From WHUA01 sp963711215 (GTDB taxonomy: Bacteria; Pseudomonadota; Alphaproteobacteria; UBA8366), in contig CAVQDH010000002.1 in NCBI GenBank assembly GCA_963711215.1, positions 682,001 to 746,000 of the forward strand: 64,000 bases of DNA. Direction: 5' to 3'. Numbering within the stretch: position 1 is the stretch's first letter; each line of letters starts with the position of its first letter. The position numbers and the translations under genes are program-made. Below the pieces are notes generated by a model. That model saw only the letters and a program-made list of their open reading frames with translations. It was not told where the DNA came from and searched no databases. This document shows positions 35,280 to 45,632 of the stretch, piece after piece.

Positions 35280-36182
35280 CTAGGCGTATCCTTTGCGCGC
35301 GATAAAGATGCCCCACAGGATAACGATGCCGCCGACCGTCTGCCATGCCGTAATGGGTTCTGCAAGAATGATCAGCGCCAGCAGCGCCGCGGCGACCGGC
35401 TCCGTCAGCAGGCCGAGCGCGGCCAGCCCCGCCGGCAGATGCGCCAGCGCCATGACGATCAGCCCTTGACCGGCCGCGTGGCTTATCCAGGCCAGCGCGA
35501 GCAGGATCGCCCAGCCATAGGCGGTCTGGGCGACCATCGGCTCGCCGGTCGCCCACGCGACGGGCAGAAGCACGGCCGCGGTGCCGATCGACGTCCAGAG
35601 CATGATCGTGGCGGCGGAGAAGGTGAGGCGCAGCCGCTCCACGGCCATGAGATAGCTTGCCAGGAAGACCGCCGTGACGACGCCGAATCCGTCGCCGAGC
35701 AGGTGCTGGGGCGCGGTCGACAGGCTGCCGCCGGCGAGGCACGCCCCGCCGGCCAGCGCCAGCGCCAGGCCGCCGAGGAAGCTCCGCCCGATCGGGCGGC
35801 GGAACAGGAAGCGCTCGGCCAGGACCACGAAGACCGGCGCCGCATTGGCGAACAGCGTTGCGTTGGCCACCGTGGTGTGATGCAGGGACAGGTGCCAGAA
35901 GGCGAGGTCGCCCGCGAAGAGGCCGCCGGCCAGCAGCAACCGCCCGAAATCGCCCGCGCTTTGCGGGCCGCGGGCGGCGGCGGGGGCCGGCCGCAGGCGC
36001 AGCCAGAGCCAGATGGCGGGGATCGCCAGGAAGGGACGGTAGAAGGCGCTCGGGATCGCGCCCAGCTCGCTCAGGCGGACGAAGATGGCCGAGGCGCCGA
36101 CGGCGACGGCGCCAAGCAGCAGGGCGGTCAGGGCTATGGGGTGCACGCGCGGCCTTGGGCCGGCCTGGGCGACTTGCGACAT
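35280..36182 (-). CDS. EamA/DMT family transporter
   Basis: A 300-residue protein with ten predicted helices in two repeated halves, the EamA (drug/metabolite transporter) layout. Typical segments are ALTALLLGAVAVGASAIFVR, TTVANATLFANAAPVFVVLA and the late LAALGLLTEPVAAALLALI with GGIVILWGIF. It probably exports a small metabolite. ATG 36182 is preferred because similarity begins shortly after it. It lies immediately upstream of the cyclase gene, so they may be co-transcribed. Its 5 prime end is divergent from the N-formylglutamate amidohydrolase gene. Confidence 0.86.
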   Translation of the reverse strand: MSQVAQAGPRPRVHPIALTALLLGAVAVGASAIFVRLSELGAIPSAFYRPFLAIPAIWLWLRLRPAPAAARGPQSAGDFGRLLLAGGLFAGDLAFWHLSLHHTTVANATLFANAAPVFVVLAERFLFRRPIGRSFLGGLALALAGGACLAGGSLSTAPQHLLGDGFGVVTAVFLASYLMAVERLRLTFSAATIMLWTSIGTAAVLLPVAWATGEPMVAQTAYGWAILLALAWISHAAGQGLIVMALAHLPAGLAALGLLTEPVAAALLALIILAEPITAWQTVGGIVILWGIFIARKGYA

Positions 36183-36262
36183 GGCGCGAGTATAGGGGGT
36201 TTCGGACTCAGGCGCTGCCGTCTCCGCTTCCCTTGCCGCCGGCAATGGATATAGTGCCCGCC

Positions 36263-37079
36263 ATGCCGCAGATTTCAGCGGGCAACCCGCCCGGCACCTC
36301 GCTTCTAGGCCCGAACGAGCCGCCGCCCGTCGAGTCGGTCCACGCGGCCGGGGCGGCGCCGATCCTGCTGGTTTGCGACCACGCCAGCGCCCGCCTGCCG
36401 GATGCGCTCGGCACGCTCGGCCTCGACGAAGGCGAGCTGGCGCGGCATATCGCGATCGACATCGGCGCGGCCGCGCTGACGCGCCGCCTGGCCAAGCTGT
36501 TCGACGCGCCGGCCCTGCTGGCGGGCTATTCCCGGCTCGTCATCGACTGTAACCGCGAGCCGGCGGACCACACGGCAATTCGCGAGATCAGCGAAGGCGT
36601 CGTCATACCCGGTAACCGCCGCCTCGCTCCCGCTCAGCGCGACGCGCGGATCGACGCGATATTTCGTCCCTATCACGCCGCGATCGCGGCGCGGGTCGCC
36701 GCGGCCGAGGCGGGTGGCGCCGTGCCGGCCCTGATCGCGATCCACAGCTTCACGCCGCGCTTTCGCGGCGTCGAGCGGCCCTGGCATGTCGGTATCCTGT
36801 CGGGCCGCGACCGGCGCATCGCCGATCCGATGATCGCGGCGCTGTCCGCCGACGCGTCGCTCGTGGTCGGCGATAATCAGCCCTATTCCGGCCTGCATTT
36901 CGCCGGGTATACGATGGAAAATCATGCGGTGGAGCGCGGCCTGCCCTGCGTCATGATCGAGGTGCGGCAGGACTCTGCTCGCCGACGATGCCGGCGTGGC
37001 GCGCTGGGCGGTCCTGTTGCAGCGGGCGCTGGCGCCGATCCTGGCGCAGAATTCCTTGTACCGGAAGCTGCCGACCTGA
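36263..37079 (+). CDS. N-formylglutamate amidohydrolase family protein (frameshifted)
   Basis: A metal-dependent amidohydrolase of the HutG/FGase family. It shows ILLVCDHASARLPDALGTLG, SRLVIDCNREPAD, ALIAIHSFTPRFRG and GYTMENHAVERGLPCVMIEV. One extra T near 36974 follows IEVRQD. Skipping it gives LLADDAGVARWAVLLQRALA and a TGA at 37077. The repaired length is 271 residues. The family hydrolyses N-formylglutamate in histidine breakdown, but no hut genes are seen here. It is followed after 14 bases by a YbdK-type carboxylate-amine ligase, a pairing that suggests shared glutamate-related chemistry. Confidence 0.85.
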
Positions 37080-37093
37080 ATGTAGGCTCGACG

Positions 37094-38252
37094 ATGGCGC
37101 GGAAGCAGGATTTCACCATCGGAATCGAAGAGGAATACCTGATCGTCGATCCGGTAAGCCGCGACCTCGTGGCCGAGCCGCCAGCCGGTCTGCTGGATGA
37201 GTGCCAGCGCGGGATTACGGCGGATATCGGCAACGTGACGCCGGAATTTTTGCGCGCCCAGCTCGAGGTCGACACGCCGGTCTGCCATTCGCTCTCGGAA
37301 TGCCGGGAGAAGCTGTCGGCGCTGCGCGGGCTCGCGGCCTGCGCGGCGGAACATCACGGGCTCCGGATCATCGCCGCCTCGACCCATCCCTTCGCCGAGT
37401 GGGCCGAACAGCGCCACACCGACCGGGACCGGTACAACCTGCTCGCCCGCGACCTGCAAGGGCGTGGCGCAACGGCTGCTGATCTGCGGCATGCATGTGC
37501 ATATCGGCATCCCGGACGACGAAACGCGCAACGACCTGCTGAACCAGCTCGGTTATTTCCTGCCGCATCTTCTGGCGCTTAGCACCTCCTCGCCCTTCTG
37601 GCAGGGCCGCAACACCGGACTCAAGAGCTATCGCCTCAGCGTGTTCGACGAGTTGCCGCGCACCGGCCTGCCGGAAAAATTCGACAGCTTCGGTGAATAC
37701 CAGCGCCATATCGCCGTCCTGGTGAAAGCGGGGCTGATCGAGGACGCGACCAAGGTGTGGTGGGACATCCGGCCGAGCGCGCGCTTCCCGACGCTCGAGC
37801 TCAGGATCAGTGACATCTGCACGCGGCTGGAGGACGGGCTGACCGTGGCCGCGCTCTTTGCCTGCATCGTCTCCATGCTGCAGCGGCTGCGGCGCGACAA
37901 TCAGCGCTGGCGCATCTATTCGAACATGCTGGTGCAGGAGAACCGCTGGCGCGCGCAGCGCTACGGCCTGGACGAAGGCATGGTCGATTTCGGCCGCGGC
38001 GAGATGGTTCCCTATCCGGATCTGCTGGAGGAGATCCTGGCGCTGATTGCGGAAGACGCGGCGCGCCTGGGATGCGTGAAGGAAGTGCAGGCTGCCCGCG
38101 ACATCGTCCGGCGGGGCACCAGTGCGCACCGCCAGGTCGCGGTCTACGAGCAGGCGCTGGCGGCGGGCGCCAGCGAGGACGAGGCGCTCAATGCGGTCGT
38201 GGATTGGCTTATCGCCGAGACGCTGACCGGGGTCCCTTTACCGAGGGGCTGA
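37094..38252 (+). CDS. Carboxylate-amine ligase, YbdK/glutamate-cysteine ligase 2 family (frameshifted)
   Basis: A GCS2-family ATP-dependent ligase. The N-terminal signature is FTIGIEEEYLIVDPVSRDL. After one extra G at 37460-37462 the frame continues RLLICGMHVHIGIPDDETR, then STSSPFWQGRNTGLKSYRL, KVWWDIRPSARFPTLELRI and NRWRAQRYGLDEGMV. The repaired length is 385 residues, normal for the family. E. coli YbdK has weak glutamate-cysteine ligase activity, while other members join glutamate to other amines. It is probably co-expressed with the amidohydrolase upstream. Confidence 0.88.
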
Positions 38253-38316
38253 AATTCCTTTAAGAAAGCACCAGATCAATGCCAGCAGCATCGACTGATC
38301 AGGGAGTTTGAAGGCC

Positions 38317-38622
38317 ATGGACGACAAGACCCGAATCGAACTGGAAGCCGCCACTTTCCGGCGCCTGCGCGACCATCTGCGGGCCCATACCGAGGTGCAG
38401 AATATCGACCTGATGAACCTGGCCGACTTCTGCCGCAACTGTCTTTCCAAGTGGTACAAGGCGGAAGCCGAGGAACGCGGCGTCGCCATCGAATACGAGG
38501 CGGCGCGCGAGCTGATCTACGGCATGCCGTACGGCGAGTGGAAGGACAAGTACCAGAAGGAAGCGAGCAAGGAGCAGCTCGGCAAGTTCGCGAAATCGGA
38601 GGCCGGGCGCAGCAAGGGCTGA
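38317..38622 (+). CDS. DUF1244 family protein
   Basis: A 101-residue protein matching DUF1244. The core is ATFRRLRDHLRAHTEVQN followed by LADFCRNCLSKWY, with paired cysteines. AGGGAG at 38301-38306 is well spaced for ATG 38317, which decides the start over the TTG nine bases earlier. The family is widespread in proteobacteria and of unknown function. It stands alone, with a large palindrome downstream. Confidence 0.88.
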   Translation: MDDKTRIELEAATFRRLRDHLRAHTEVQNIDLMNLADFCRNCLSKWYKAEAEERGVAIEYEAARELIYGMPYGEWKDKYQKEASKEQLGKFAKSEAGRSKG

Positions 38623-38649
38623 TGCCGCGTTAGCGGTCCGTGCGTGCTC

Positions 38650-38731
38650 ATGCTTCGACGGGCTCAGCATGAGGTGCAGATTTAAGAGCCGGCACTTAAA
38701 TCCGAACCTCATGCTGAGCCCGTCGAAGCAT
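38650..38731. repeat. Long inverted repeat (26-base arms) between DUF1244 and gapR
   Basis: The left arm 38650-38675 (ATGCTTCGACGGGCTCAGCA plus TGAGGT) is perfectly complementary to the right arm 38706-38731. Inside, GATTTAAG and CTTAAATC form a second stem. The arm sequence looks like a dispersed extragenic palindrome rather than a terminator, as there is no T run. Confidence 0.8.
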
Positions 38732-38849
38732 GCGTGCACGCGATATTCGGCCGAGCTCACCGCCGAGTCGCACGCTTGTCGCGGCGCGGCGTCTGCACTA
38801 AGGTCGCGCCTCCTTAAAACAAAGCACCTGCCAGGGAGTCGATTGAAGA

Positions 38850-39125
38850 ATGGCCGATGTCGGAGGCGTCGCCGGCGAGCGACTACGCTCCTTCATCCAG
38901 CGCATCGAGCGGCTGGAAGAGGAGAAGAAAACGATCAGCGATGATATCCGTGAAGTGTTCGCCGAGGCGAAGTCGAGCGGCTTCGACCCCAAGATCATGC
39001 GCCAGGTGCTGCGTATCCGGAAAATGGAGACCGCCGACCGCCAGGAGATGGAAGCGCTGCTCGAAACCTATCTCGCGGCGCTCGGCATGGCCGAGCCGAC
39101 CGACGCGCCCGAGCCGCCGGGATAG
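38850..39125 (+). CDS. gapR: GapR family DNA-binding protein (DUF2312)
   Basis: A 91-residue protein matching GapR/UPF0335: GERLRSFIQRIERLEEEKKT, ISDDIREVFAEAKSSGFD, then KIMRQVLRIRKM. In Caulobacter, GapR is a coiled-coil nucleoid protein that binds AT-rich, overtwisted DNA ahead of forks and RNA polymerase and stimulates topoisomerases. Length and the ERLEEEKK helix are canonical. AGGGAG lies about 11 bases before ATG 38850. The 3 prime end overlaps the convergent YafK-like gene by 58 bases. Confidence 0.9.
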   Translation: MADVGGVAGERLRSFIQRIERLEEEKKTISDDIREVFAEAKSSGFDPKIMRQVLRIRKMETADRQEMEALLETYLAALGMAEPTDAPEPPG

Positions 39126-39835
39126 GGCAGCTTCCCCAGGTCTTCCGAAATCTTCGTATAGAGCCCCTTGACCCACGGCTCCGCCTTGGCGGGGCGGGGC
39201 GCGCCGCGCCGGCGCAGGTCGCGCGGCGCCAGGATGATGCGCGCGTTGTGGACGCCCGAGTCGGCGACGAGCGTGAAGATATCCTCGATCGCGTTTTCCT
39301 TGAGCGCGAGACAGCCGGCGGTGCCCGGCGTCGGGCCGTGCAGCACGATATCGCCGCCGAGGTTGGTCCGCCCTTCCTCCTTCGCGCGCTCGCGGTCGAA
39401 TTGGTTGGGGTAGCCGATCATCAGCGAGACATAGGCGACCGAATTCGGGTTCAGATAGCGGATGCGGTAGATGCCTTCCGGCACCTGCCGGTCGCCGGCG
39501 CGCAGCTTCGGGCCGGGGCCGCCCGCGGCCGCGAGCACCGGGCGGTCGGAAATGAAGCGGAACTTTCCGTCATGTCCGGCGGCGTAGATCTGCAGCCGCC
39601 GCTCTTCCTTGAGGCCGACGAGCACGATCTTTTCCGGCGGGTAGGGAACGCCCGCGCGCAGGAACTCCGGCAGCAGCCGCGTGCGCGCCGCCGACCCGAA
39701 CTCCGCCAGCCGGTCGTCCACGCTATGCCTCTCGCGCGGCATGGTGTTCAGCCCGAGCCAGACGGCCGCGAGCGGCACGCCGATGACCAGCAGCGCGAAA
39801 ATCGATGTCCTGATCCAAGCGAACATGCGCATCAC
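39068..39835 (-). CDS. L,D-transpeptidase-fold protein, YafK/DpaA-like
   Basis: A 255-residue protein with one N-terminal membrane or signal segment: IRTSIFALLVIGVPLAAVWL. The YkuD domain has PEGIYRIRYLNPNS, NLGGDIVLHGPTPGTAGCLA, then IEDIFTLVADSG. The catalytic His (LHGP) and Cys (AGCL) are present. The GC(F/L)A ending and following helix match the YafK/DpaA branch, whose E. coli member cuts Braun lipoprotein from peptidoglycan, rather than crosslinking transpeptidases with GC(I/V)R. It acts in the periplasm. Its 3 prime end overlaps gapR. Confidence 0.8.
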   Translation of the reverse strand: MMRMFAWIRTSIFALLVIGVPLAAVWLGLNTMPRERHSVDDRLAEFGSAARTRLLPEFLRAGVPYPPEKIVLVGLKEERRLQIYAAGHDGKFRFISDRPVLAAAGGPGPKLRAGDRQVPEGIYRIRYLNPNSVAYVSLMIGYPNQFDRERAKEEGRTNLGGDIVLHGPTPGTAGCLALKENAIEDIFTLVADSGVHNARIILAPRDLRRRGAPRPAKAEPWVKGLYTKISEDLGKLPYPGGSGASVGSAMPSAAR

Positions 39836-39889
39836 TAAACGTGCAATCCCGGCAGAAGTTGGGCGGTTGCGAGGATTTTCTTTGATCGC

Positions 39890-42800
39890 CTACTCGGCCG
39901 CGCTGACGACGGGCGGCGCGCTCGGGTTGCGGAACGCCTCCAGCAACTCGGCTTCACGCCGCCGCGTGCTCTCGATCGAGCGCTGCTTCACATGGCCGAA
40001 GCCGCGGATATGCTCGGGCAGCGAGGCGATCTCGACGGCAAGCGCGTGATTGTCCGGCGTGAGCTTTGCCAGCAGCTCTTCGATCGTCGCGGCATACTGC
40101 CGCGCGAGCGCGCGCTCTTCCTTGCGCTCCTCGGCATGGCCGAACGGGTCGAGGGGCGTGCCGCGCAAGGCCTTGAATTTCGCCAGGATGCGGAAGGCGT
40201 TCAGCATCCAGCTGCCGTATTCGCGCTTCTGCAGCTCGCCGGTCACCGGATCGCGGCGCGCGAGCAAGGGCGGCGCCAGATGGAAGCGCAGCTTGACGTC
40301 GCCTTCGAAGACATCCGTCACGCGCTGCAGGAAGGCCGGGTCGGCGTAGAGCCGCGCGACCTCGTATTCGTCCTTGTAGGCGAGCAGCTTGAAGTAATTG
40401 CGCGCGACCGCCGCGGTCAGACCGGTATCGTGCGGCGTCCGGGCCGCCTGGACCGTGCGCGCCTTGTCGACGAGCGCGGCATAGCGGGCGGCGTAACGCG
40501 CGTTCTGATATTGCGTAAGGTAATCGATCCGCGTTTGGATCATGTCGCGCAATGCTGTCGCCGGATCGGCCGCGGCCGCCGGCGTCGCCTTGTCGGGAAA
40601 AGCGATGCGCCGCACCGCGGCGATGTCATGCGCCGCCCGCCGGCCCCAGGTGAAGGCGCGCTGGTTCATCGAAACCGCGACGCCGTTCAGCTCGATCGCC
40701 TGGAAGATCGCGTCGGCGGAAACCGGCACGAAGCCTTTCTGGAAGGCGATAGCCGAGCATGAACAGGTTGGTCGCGATCGAATCGCCGAGAAGCGCGGTC
40801 GCCAGCTCGGTCGCCTCGACGAAATGCGAACGCTCGGCGCCGACCGTCTCTTCGATGGTCGCGCGCACCTTCCGGCCGGGGAAGACGTAGTCCGGGTTGC
40901 GGGTGAAATCGCCGGTGACGGTCTCGTGCGTGTTCACGGTCGCGACCGTCTCGCCCGGCTGCACCTTGCTCAGGCTGTCGCGCGCCGCGGTCACCACGTT
41001 GTCGCAGCCGATGACCAGCCGGGCGCCGCCGGAGGCGAGCCGCACGGCATGGATATCCTCGGGGCGCTCGGCGATCCGCACATGGGTGACGACCGCGCCG
41101 CCTTTCTGCGCCAGGCCGATCATGTCGAGCACCGAGACGCCCTTGCCCTCGATATGCGCCGCCATGCCGAGCAGCGCGCCGACGGTGACCACGCCGGTGC
41201 CGCCGACGCCGGTCACCAGGATGCCGTATGGCGATCCGTCCAGCGCGGGCAGCGTCGGATCGGGCAGCGCCTCGAACAGGTCGGGCGCGTCCTTGCCGCC
41301 GGCGCGCTGCTGGCCCCGTTTCAGCGCCGCCGCCATGCACGGTGACGAAGCTGGGGCAGAAGCCGTTGACGCAGGAAAAGTCCTTGTTGCAGCTCGACTG
41401 GTCGATCATGCGCTTGCGGCCGAACGCGGTCTCGACCGGCACGACCGACAGGCAGTTGGACTTGGCCGAGCAGTCGCCGCAGCCCTCGCAGACCGCCTCG
41501 TTGATGAAGGCGCGCTTGGGCGGGTCGGGGTAGAGGCCGCGCTTGCGCCGCCGCCGCTTCTCCGCCGCGCAGGTCTGGTCGTAGATCAGGATGGTCACGC
41601 CCGGCGTCTCGCGCAGCTCCCGCTGCACGGCGTCAAGGTCGTCGCGGTGATGGACATCGACGCCGGAGGCGAAATCCGTGTCGCCGCCGTACTTGTCCGG
41701 CTCGTCGGTCACCACGACGATGCGGCCGACGCCTTCGCCGCGCAGCTGGTGGGTGATCATGGGAACGGTGAGCGGGCCGTCATGCGGCTGCCCGCCGGTC
41801 ATCGCCACCGCGTCGTTGAACAGGATCTTGTAGGTCATGTTGACCCGCGATGCGACGGCCATGCGGATGGCGAGGATGCCCGAATGGAAATAGGTCCCGT
41901 CGCCCAGGTTGGCGAAGACATGCTTCGTCTCGGTGAAGGGCGCCTGGCCGACCCAGGGCACGCCCTCGGCGCCCATATGGGTGTAGGTCGCGGTGCTGCG
42001 GTCCATCCATTGCGCCATGTAATGGCAGCCGATGCCGGCGAGCGCCCGGCTGCCCTCCGGAACCTTGGTCGAGCTGTTATGCGGGCAGCCGGAGCAGAAA
42101 TAGGGCGTCCGGGCGATGCCGGGGTCGCGGCCGGCCAGCGCGCGCTCCTGCGCCTCGAGGAAGGCGACGCGCTCTTCGATCCGCGGGCTGGTGTGGAAGC
42201 GCTTGATCCGCTGCGCGATGACGCGCGCGATCTGTGCCGGGGTCAGCTCGCCGTTGGACGGCAGGATGCGCTCGCGCTTCTCGTCGAACTTGCCGTTCAC
42301 CACCGGCCGCACGTCGGCGCGCCAGTTGTAGAGCTGCTCCTTGAGCTGATTCTCGATCAGCGCGCGCTTCTCTTCGATGACCAGGATCTCTTCCAGGCCT
42401 TCCGCGAAACGGCGGACGCCGTCACGCTCGAGCGGCCAGGTCATGCCGACCTTGTAGACCGAAAGGCCGATCTCCGCGGCGTAGGCCTCGTCGATGCCGA
42501 GATCGTCGAGCGCCTGGCGGACGTCGAGATAGGACTTGCCGCAGGTGACGATGCCGAAGCGGCGCTTCTTGCTGTCGATCACCGTCTTGTCGAGCTTGTT
42601 GGCGCGGGCGAAGGCGAGCGCGGCGTAGAGCTTGTAGCGGTGCAGCCGCTCTTCCTGGTCGAGCCAGCCGTCGGGCCAGCGGATGCCGAGCCCGCCCGGC
42701 GGCATCTCGAAATCCTCCGGCAGCGCGATCTCCACCCGGTGCGGGTCGATATGCACGGAGGCCGAGGTGTCCACCGTCTCGGCGACGACCTTGAAGGCGA

Positions 42801-43389
42801 CCCAGCAGCCGCTGTAGCGCGACATCGCCCAGCCGTAGACGCCGAGGTCGAGGAACTCCTGCACGCCCGACGGGTTGAGCACCGGGATCATGGCGTCGAG
42901 GAAGGCGAACTCCGTCTGGTGCGCCGTGGTCGACGACTTGCAGGTATGGTCGTCGCCCGCCAGCACCAGCACGCCGCCCTTCGGGTCAGTGCCCGCCAGG
43001 TTGGCGTGCCGGAGCGCGTCGCCCGAGCGGTCGATCCCCGGCCCCTTGCCGTAGATCATCCCGAACACGCCGTCATACTTGCCGCCGGGAAAGAGGTTGA
43101 CCTGCTGCGTGCCCCAGAGCGCGGTGCAGGCGAGGTCCTCGTTGACGCCGGGCTGGAAGTGGATGCGGTGCTTTTCCAGGAACGGCTTCGCATGCCAGAG
43201 CTGCTGATCGAGCGCGCCGAGCGGCGATCCGCGATACCCCGAGATGAAGCAGGCGGTATTCAGCCCTGCCGCCTCGTCGCGCCGCCGCTGCATCATCGGC
43301 AGCCGGACCAGCGCCTGCGTCCCGGTCAGAAAGACCCGGCCGCTTTCGAGAGCGTATTTGTCGTCGAGCGTTACCGCCGTTTGCGTCAT
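39890..43389 (-). CDS. Indolepyruvate:ferredoxin oxidoreductase, fused subunits (two frame breaks)
   Basis: A very long 2-oxoacid:ferredoxin oxidoreductase with alpha and gamma parts in one chain. The N-terminal domain has RVFLTGTQALVRLPMMQRRR and FISGYRGSPLGALDQQL. The thiamine-pyrophosphate domain has CSGCPHNSSTKVPEG and VFANLGDGTYFHSG. Cysteine motifs include EAVCEGCGDCSAKSNCLSV. The gamma part begins PYGILVTGVGGTGVVTVGAL. Extra bases near 41325-41333 and 40747-40749 split the gamma part; repair gives VTVHGAALKRGQQ and LGYAFQKGFVPVSADAIFQA. The repaired length is 1165 residues. It oxidises aryl- or branched-chain 2-oxoacids to acyl-CoA in amino-acid catabolism. Confidence 0.92.
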
Positions 43390-43650
43390 GACGAGAGCGA
43401 ACCTCCCTGGTCCCTAGAAAGTAGCGGTTGAGGCCGGTATTTCAAAGCGGAAGGGGGGCGGGGCGCAAATTCGCAACAATTCTGCGGATTCCGGCGGCTC
43501 ACAGGGTCTTTGTTGCGCGCGGCGCGGGCCTGCGGTTGCGAAATTACCGGTCCGGCCGGGGGCGATCCGCGGGCGCTCGAATCGGAAGGGTGTATATCGG
43601 GCAAAGCCACGCTATATGGTGCGGGTCCAGTCGGAGGTTGGAGCGATACG

Positions 43651-44637
43651 ATGGCGATATTGGTTACCGGGGCGGCCGGCTTCATCGGCTATCACTTGTG
43701 CGAGGCCTTGCTGGCCAGGGGCGAGCGGGTGATCGGCATCGATAGTCTCAACGACTATTACGATGTCCGGCTGAAGGAGACCCGGCGCGACCGGTTGCTC
43801 CGGCACAACGCCTTTTCCTTCGAACATGCGGACATCGCCGACCGCGCCGCGGTGGAAGCGCTGCCGTCCAGGCATCCCGAGATCACCCGGATCGTCCATC
43901 TCGCCGCCCAGGCCGGCGTGCGCTATTCGCTGGAAAACCCCTACGCCTACGTCCACTCGAACCTGCTCGGCCAGATCGTCATGCTCGAGCTCTGCCGCCA
44001 GTTGAAGACGCTGGAGCATTTCGTCTACGCCAGCTCGTCCTCGGTCTACGGCGGCAATACCAAGATCCCGTTCTCCACCGACGACCGGACGGACACGCCC
44101 GTGTCGCTCTATGCCGCGACCAAGAAGGCGGACGAGCACATGTCGCATTGCTACAGCCATCTCTTTCGCATTCCGGCGACCGGGCTGCGCTTCTTCACGG
44201 TATACGGGCCATGGGGCCGGCCGGACATGGCGGCCTATATCTTCACCCGCGCGATCACCGAGGGCCGGCCGATCCAGCTTTTCAACAACGGCGACATGAA
44301 GCGCGACTTCACCTATGTCGACGACATCATCCAGGGCATTCTCGGCTGCCTGGCCAAGCCGCCAGCCGATGACGGCGAGACGGCGCCGCACCGGGTCTAC
44401 AATCTGGGCAATCACAAGTCGGAGCCGCTCAGGCGGTTCGTCGAGATTCTCGAAGACGCGATCGGCCAGCGCGCCACGATAGAATACGCGCCGATGCAGC
44501 CGGGCGACGTCAAGGAGACCTATGCCGACATCGAGAGCGCCACGCGGGATTTCGGCTTCAAGCCGACGGTGCCGATCGACGTCGGCCTGCCGCGCTTCGT
44601 CGCCTGGTATCGCGCCTACCACGGAATTGGCGCATAA
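43651..44637 (+). CDS. NAD-dependent epimerase, UDP-glucuronate 4-epimerase-like
   Basis: A 328-residue short-chain dehydrogenase-type epimerase. It shows ILVTGAAGFIGYHLCEALLA (NAD-binding glycine motif), IDSLNDYYDVRLKETR, the catalytic SSSVYGGN and the YAATKK Tyr/Lys pair, and FFTVYGPWGRPDMA. The NDYYDVRLK segment and GPWGRPDMA are typical of UDP-glucuronate 4-epimerases, which make UDP-galacturonate for surface polysaccharides. ATG 43651 begins the NAD-binding fold; GGAG lies about ten bases upstream. Confidence 0.9.
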   Translation: MAILVTGAAGFIGYHLCEALLARGERVIGIDSLNDYYDVRLKETRRDRLLRHNAFSFEHADIADRAAVEALPSRHPEITRIVHLAAQAGVRYSLENPYAYVHSNLLGQIVMLELCRQLKTLEHFVYASSSSVYGGNTKIPFSTDDRTDTPVSLYAATKKADEHMSHCYSHLFRIPATGLRFFTVYGPWGRPDMAAYIFTRAITEGRPIQLFNNGDMKRDFTYVDDIIQGILGCLAKPPADDGETAPHRVYNLGNHKSEPLRRFVEILEDAIGQRATIEYAPMQPGDVKETYADIESATRDFGFKPTVPIDVGLPRFVAWYRAYHGIGA

Positions 44638-44672
44638 GCCGCCCGAGGCCGATACGGTAGTCTGAACGAAGC

Positions 44673-45620
44673 ATGGCCTTGCCTACCTCGAAGAGAGTCA
44701 TCTACGCGGCCCTGGGCGGCAATCTCCTGATCGCCGCCACGAAGTTCGGCGCCGCGGCCTATACGGGAAGCTCGGCGATGCTGAGCGAGGCGATCCATTC
44801 CCTGGTGGACAGCGGCAACCAGTGGCTGCTGCTGCACGGCATAAGGCGGTCGGCGCGGCCGCCCGACGAAAATCATCCCTTCGGCTACGGCATGGAGCTT
44901 TATTTCTGGACCTTCGTCGTGGCGATTCTCGTCTTCGCCGTGGGCGCCGGCGTTTCCTTCTACGAAGGCGTCCAGAAGATCCGGGCGCCGCAGCCCATCA
45001 CCGGCATCTATGTGAACTACGTGGTGCTCGGCGCCGCGCTCATGATCGAGTCCGTGCCGTTCGTGCTCGCGCTCATGGCTTTCAGGCAGCGCAGCCGAAA
45101 GTTCGGCATCGTCAGCGAAATCCGGCGCAGCAAGGACCCGACGCTGTTCACCGTGCTGTTCGAGGACAGCGCCGCCATGCTTGGTCTGGTCGTTGCCATC
45201 CTGGGCATCGCACTCGCGGACTATCTCGGGATGCCGGTCCTCGACGGCGTGGCATCGATCGTCATCGCGCTGATCCTCGCCGCCACCGCGGTGGTGCTGG
45301 CCTACGAAAGCAAGGGGCTGCTGATCGGCGAAAGCGTGTATCCGGAGACCAAAGCGGCAATCCAGGCGCTGCTGCAGAGCGATCCGCGCATCGCCGTGAC
45401 GAACGAGGTCCTGACGATGCATCTCGGGCCGGAGGACGTGCTGCTCAACCTCAGCGTCGACTTCCGCGACGCCCTGTCCTCGAGCGAGGTCGAGGCGGCG
45501 ATCTCGGAATTGGAAGGAACGATCAAGACGCAGTTTCCGCAGATCAAGCGCGTCTTCATCGAGGCGCAAAGCTGGTCGGGGCACCGCCGCGCGCAGAACG
45601 CCGGCCGGCCGACAGCCTGA
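44673..45620 (+). CDS. Cation diffusion facilitator (CDF) family transporter
   Basis: A 315-residue CDF protein with six predicted helices. The helix-two metal site is LSEAIHSLVDSGNQ, the loop has ENHPFGYGMELYFW, and the helix-five site is LFEDSAAMLG. A cytosolic C-terminal domain (TNEVLTMHLGPEDVLLNLSV) follows. The HPFGYGMELYFW loop places it nearer the ZNT9-like branch. It likely exports zinc or another divalent cation by proton exchange. It follows the epimerase gene by 35 bases; no functional link is evident. Confidence 0.88.
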   Translation: MALPTSKRVIYAALGGNLLIAATKFGAAAYTGSSAMLSEAIHSLVDSGNQWLLLHGIRRSARPPDENHPFGYGMELYFWTFVVAILVFAVGAGVSFYEGVQKIRAPQPITGIYVNYVVLGAALMIESVPFVLALMAFRQRSRKFGIVSEIRRSKDPTLFTVLFEDSAAMLGLVVAILGIALADYLGMPVLDGVASIVIALILAATAVVLAYESKGLLIGESVYPETKAAIQALLQSDPRIAVTNEVLTMHLGPEDVLLNLSVDFRDALSSSEVEAAISELEGTIKTQFPQIKRVFIEAQSWSGHRRAQNAGRPTA

Positions 45621-45632
45621 TTCTCGCCGGAT

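Noticed and set aside
34359..36254. 631-residue plus-strand frame opposite the cyclase and EamA genes
   Set aside because: Dominated by Arg, Asp, Glu and Gln runs with no family motif; the opposite strand has complete recognised genes.
35858..37582. Single 574-residue protein spanning the amidohydrolase and the ligase
   Set aside because: The open frame arises only because each gene carries a +1 shift. Repair gives two ordinary proteins with a stop and a new start between them.
40897..43431. 844-residue plus-strand frame opposite the indolepyruvate oxidoreductase
   Set aside because: Antisense shadow; the opposite strand contains the conserved cluster and cofactor motifs.
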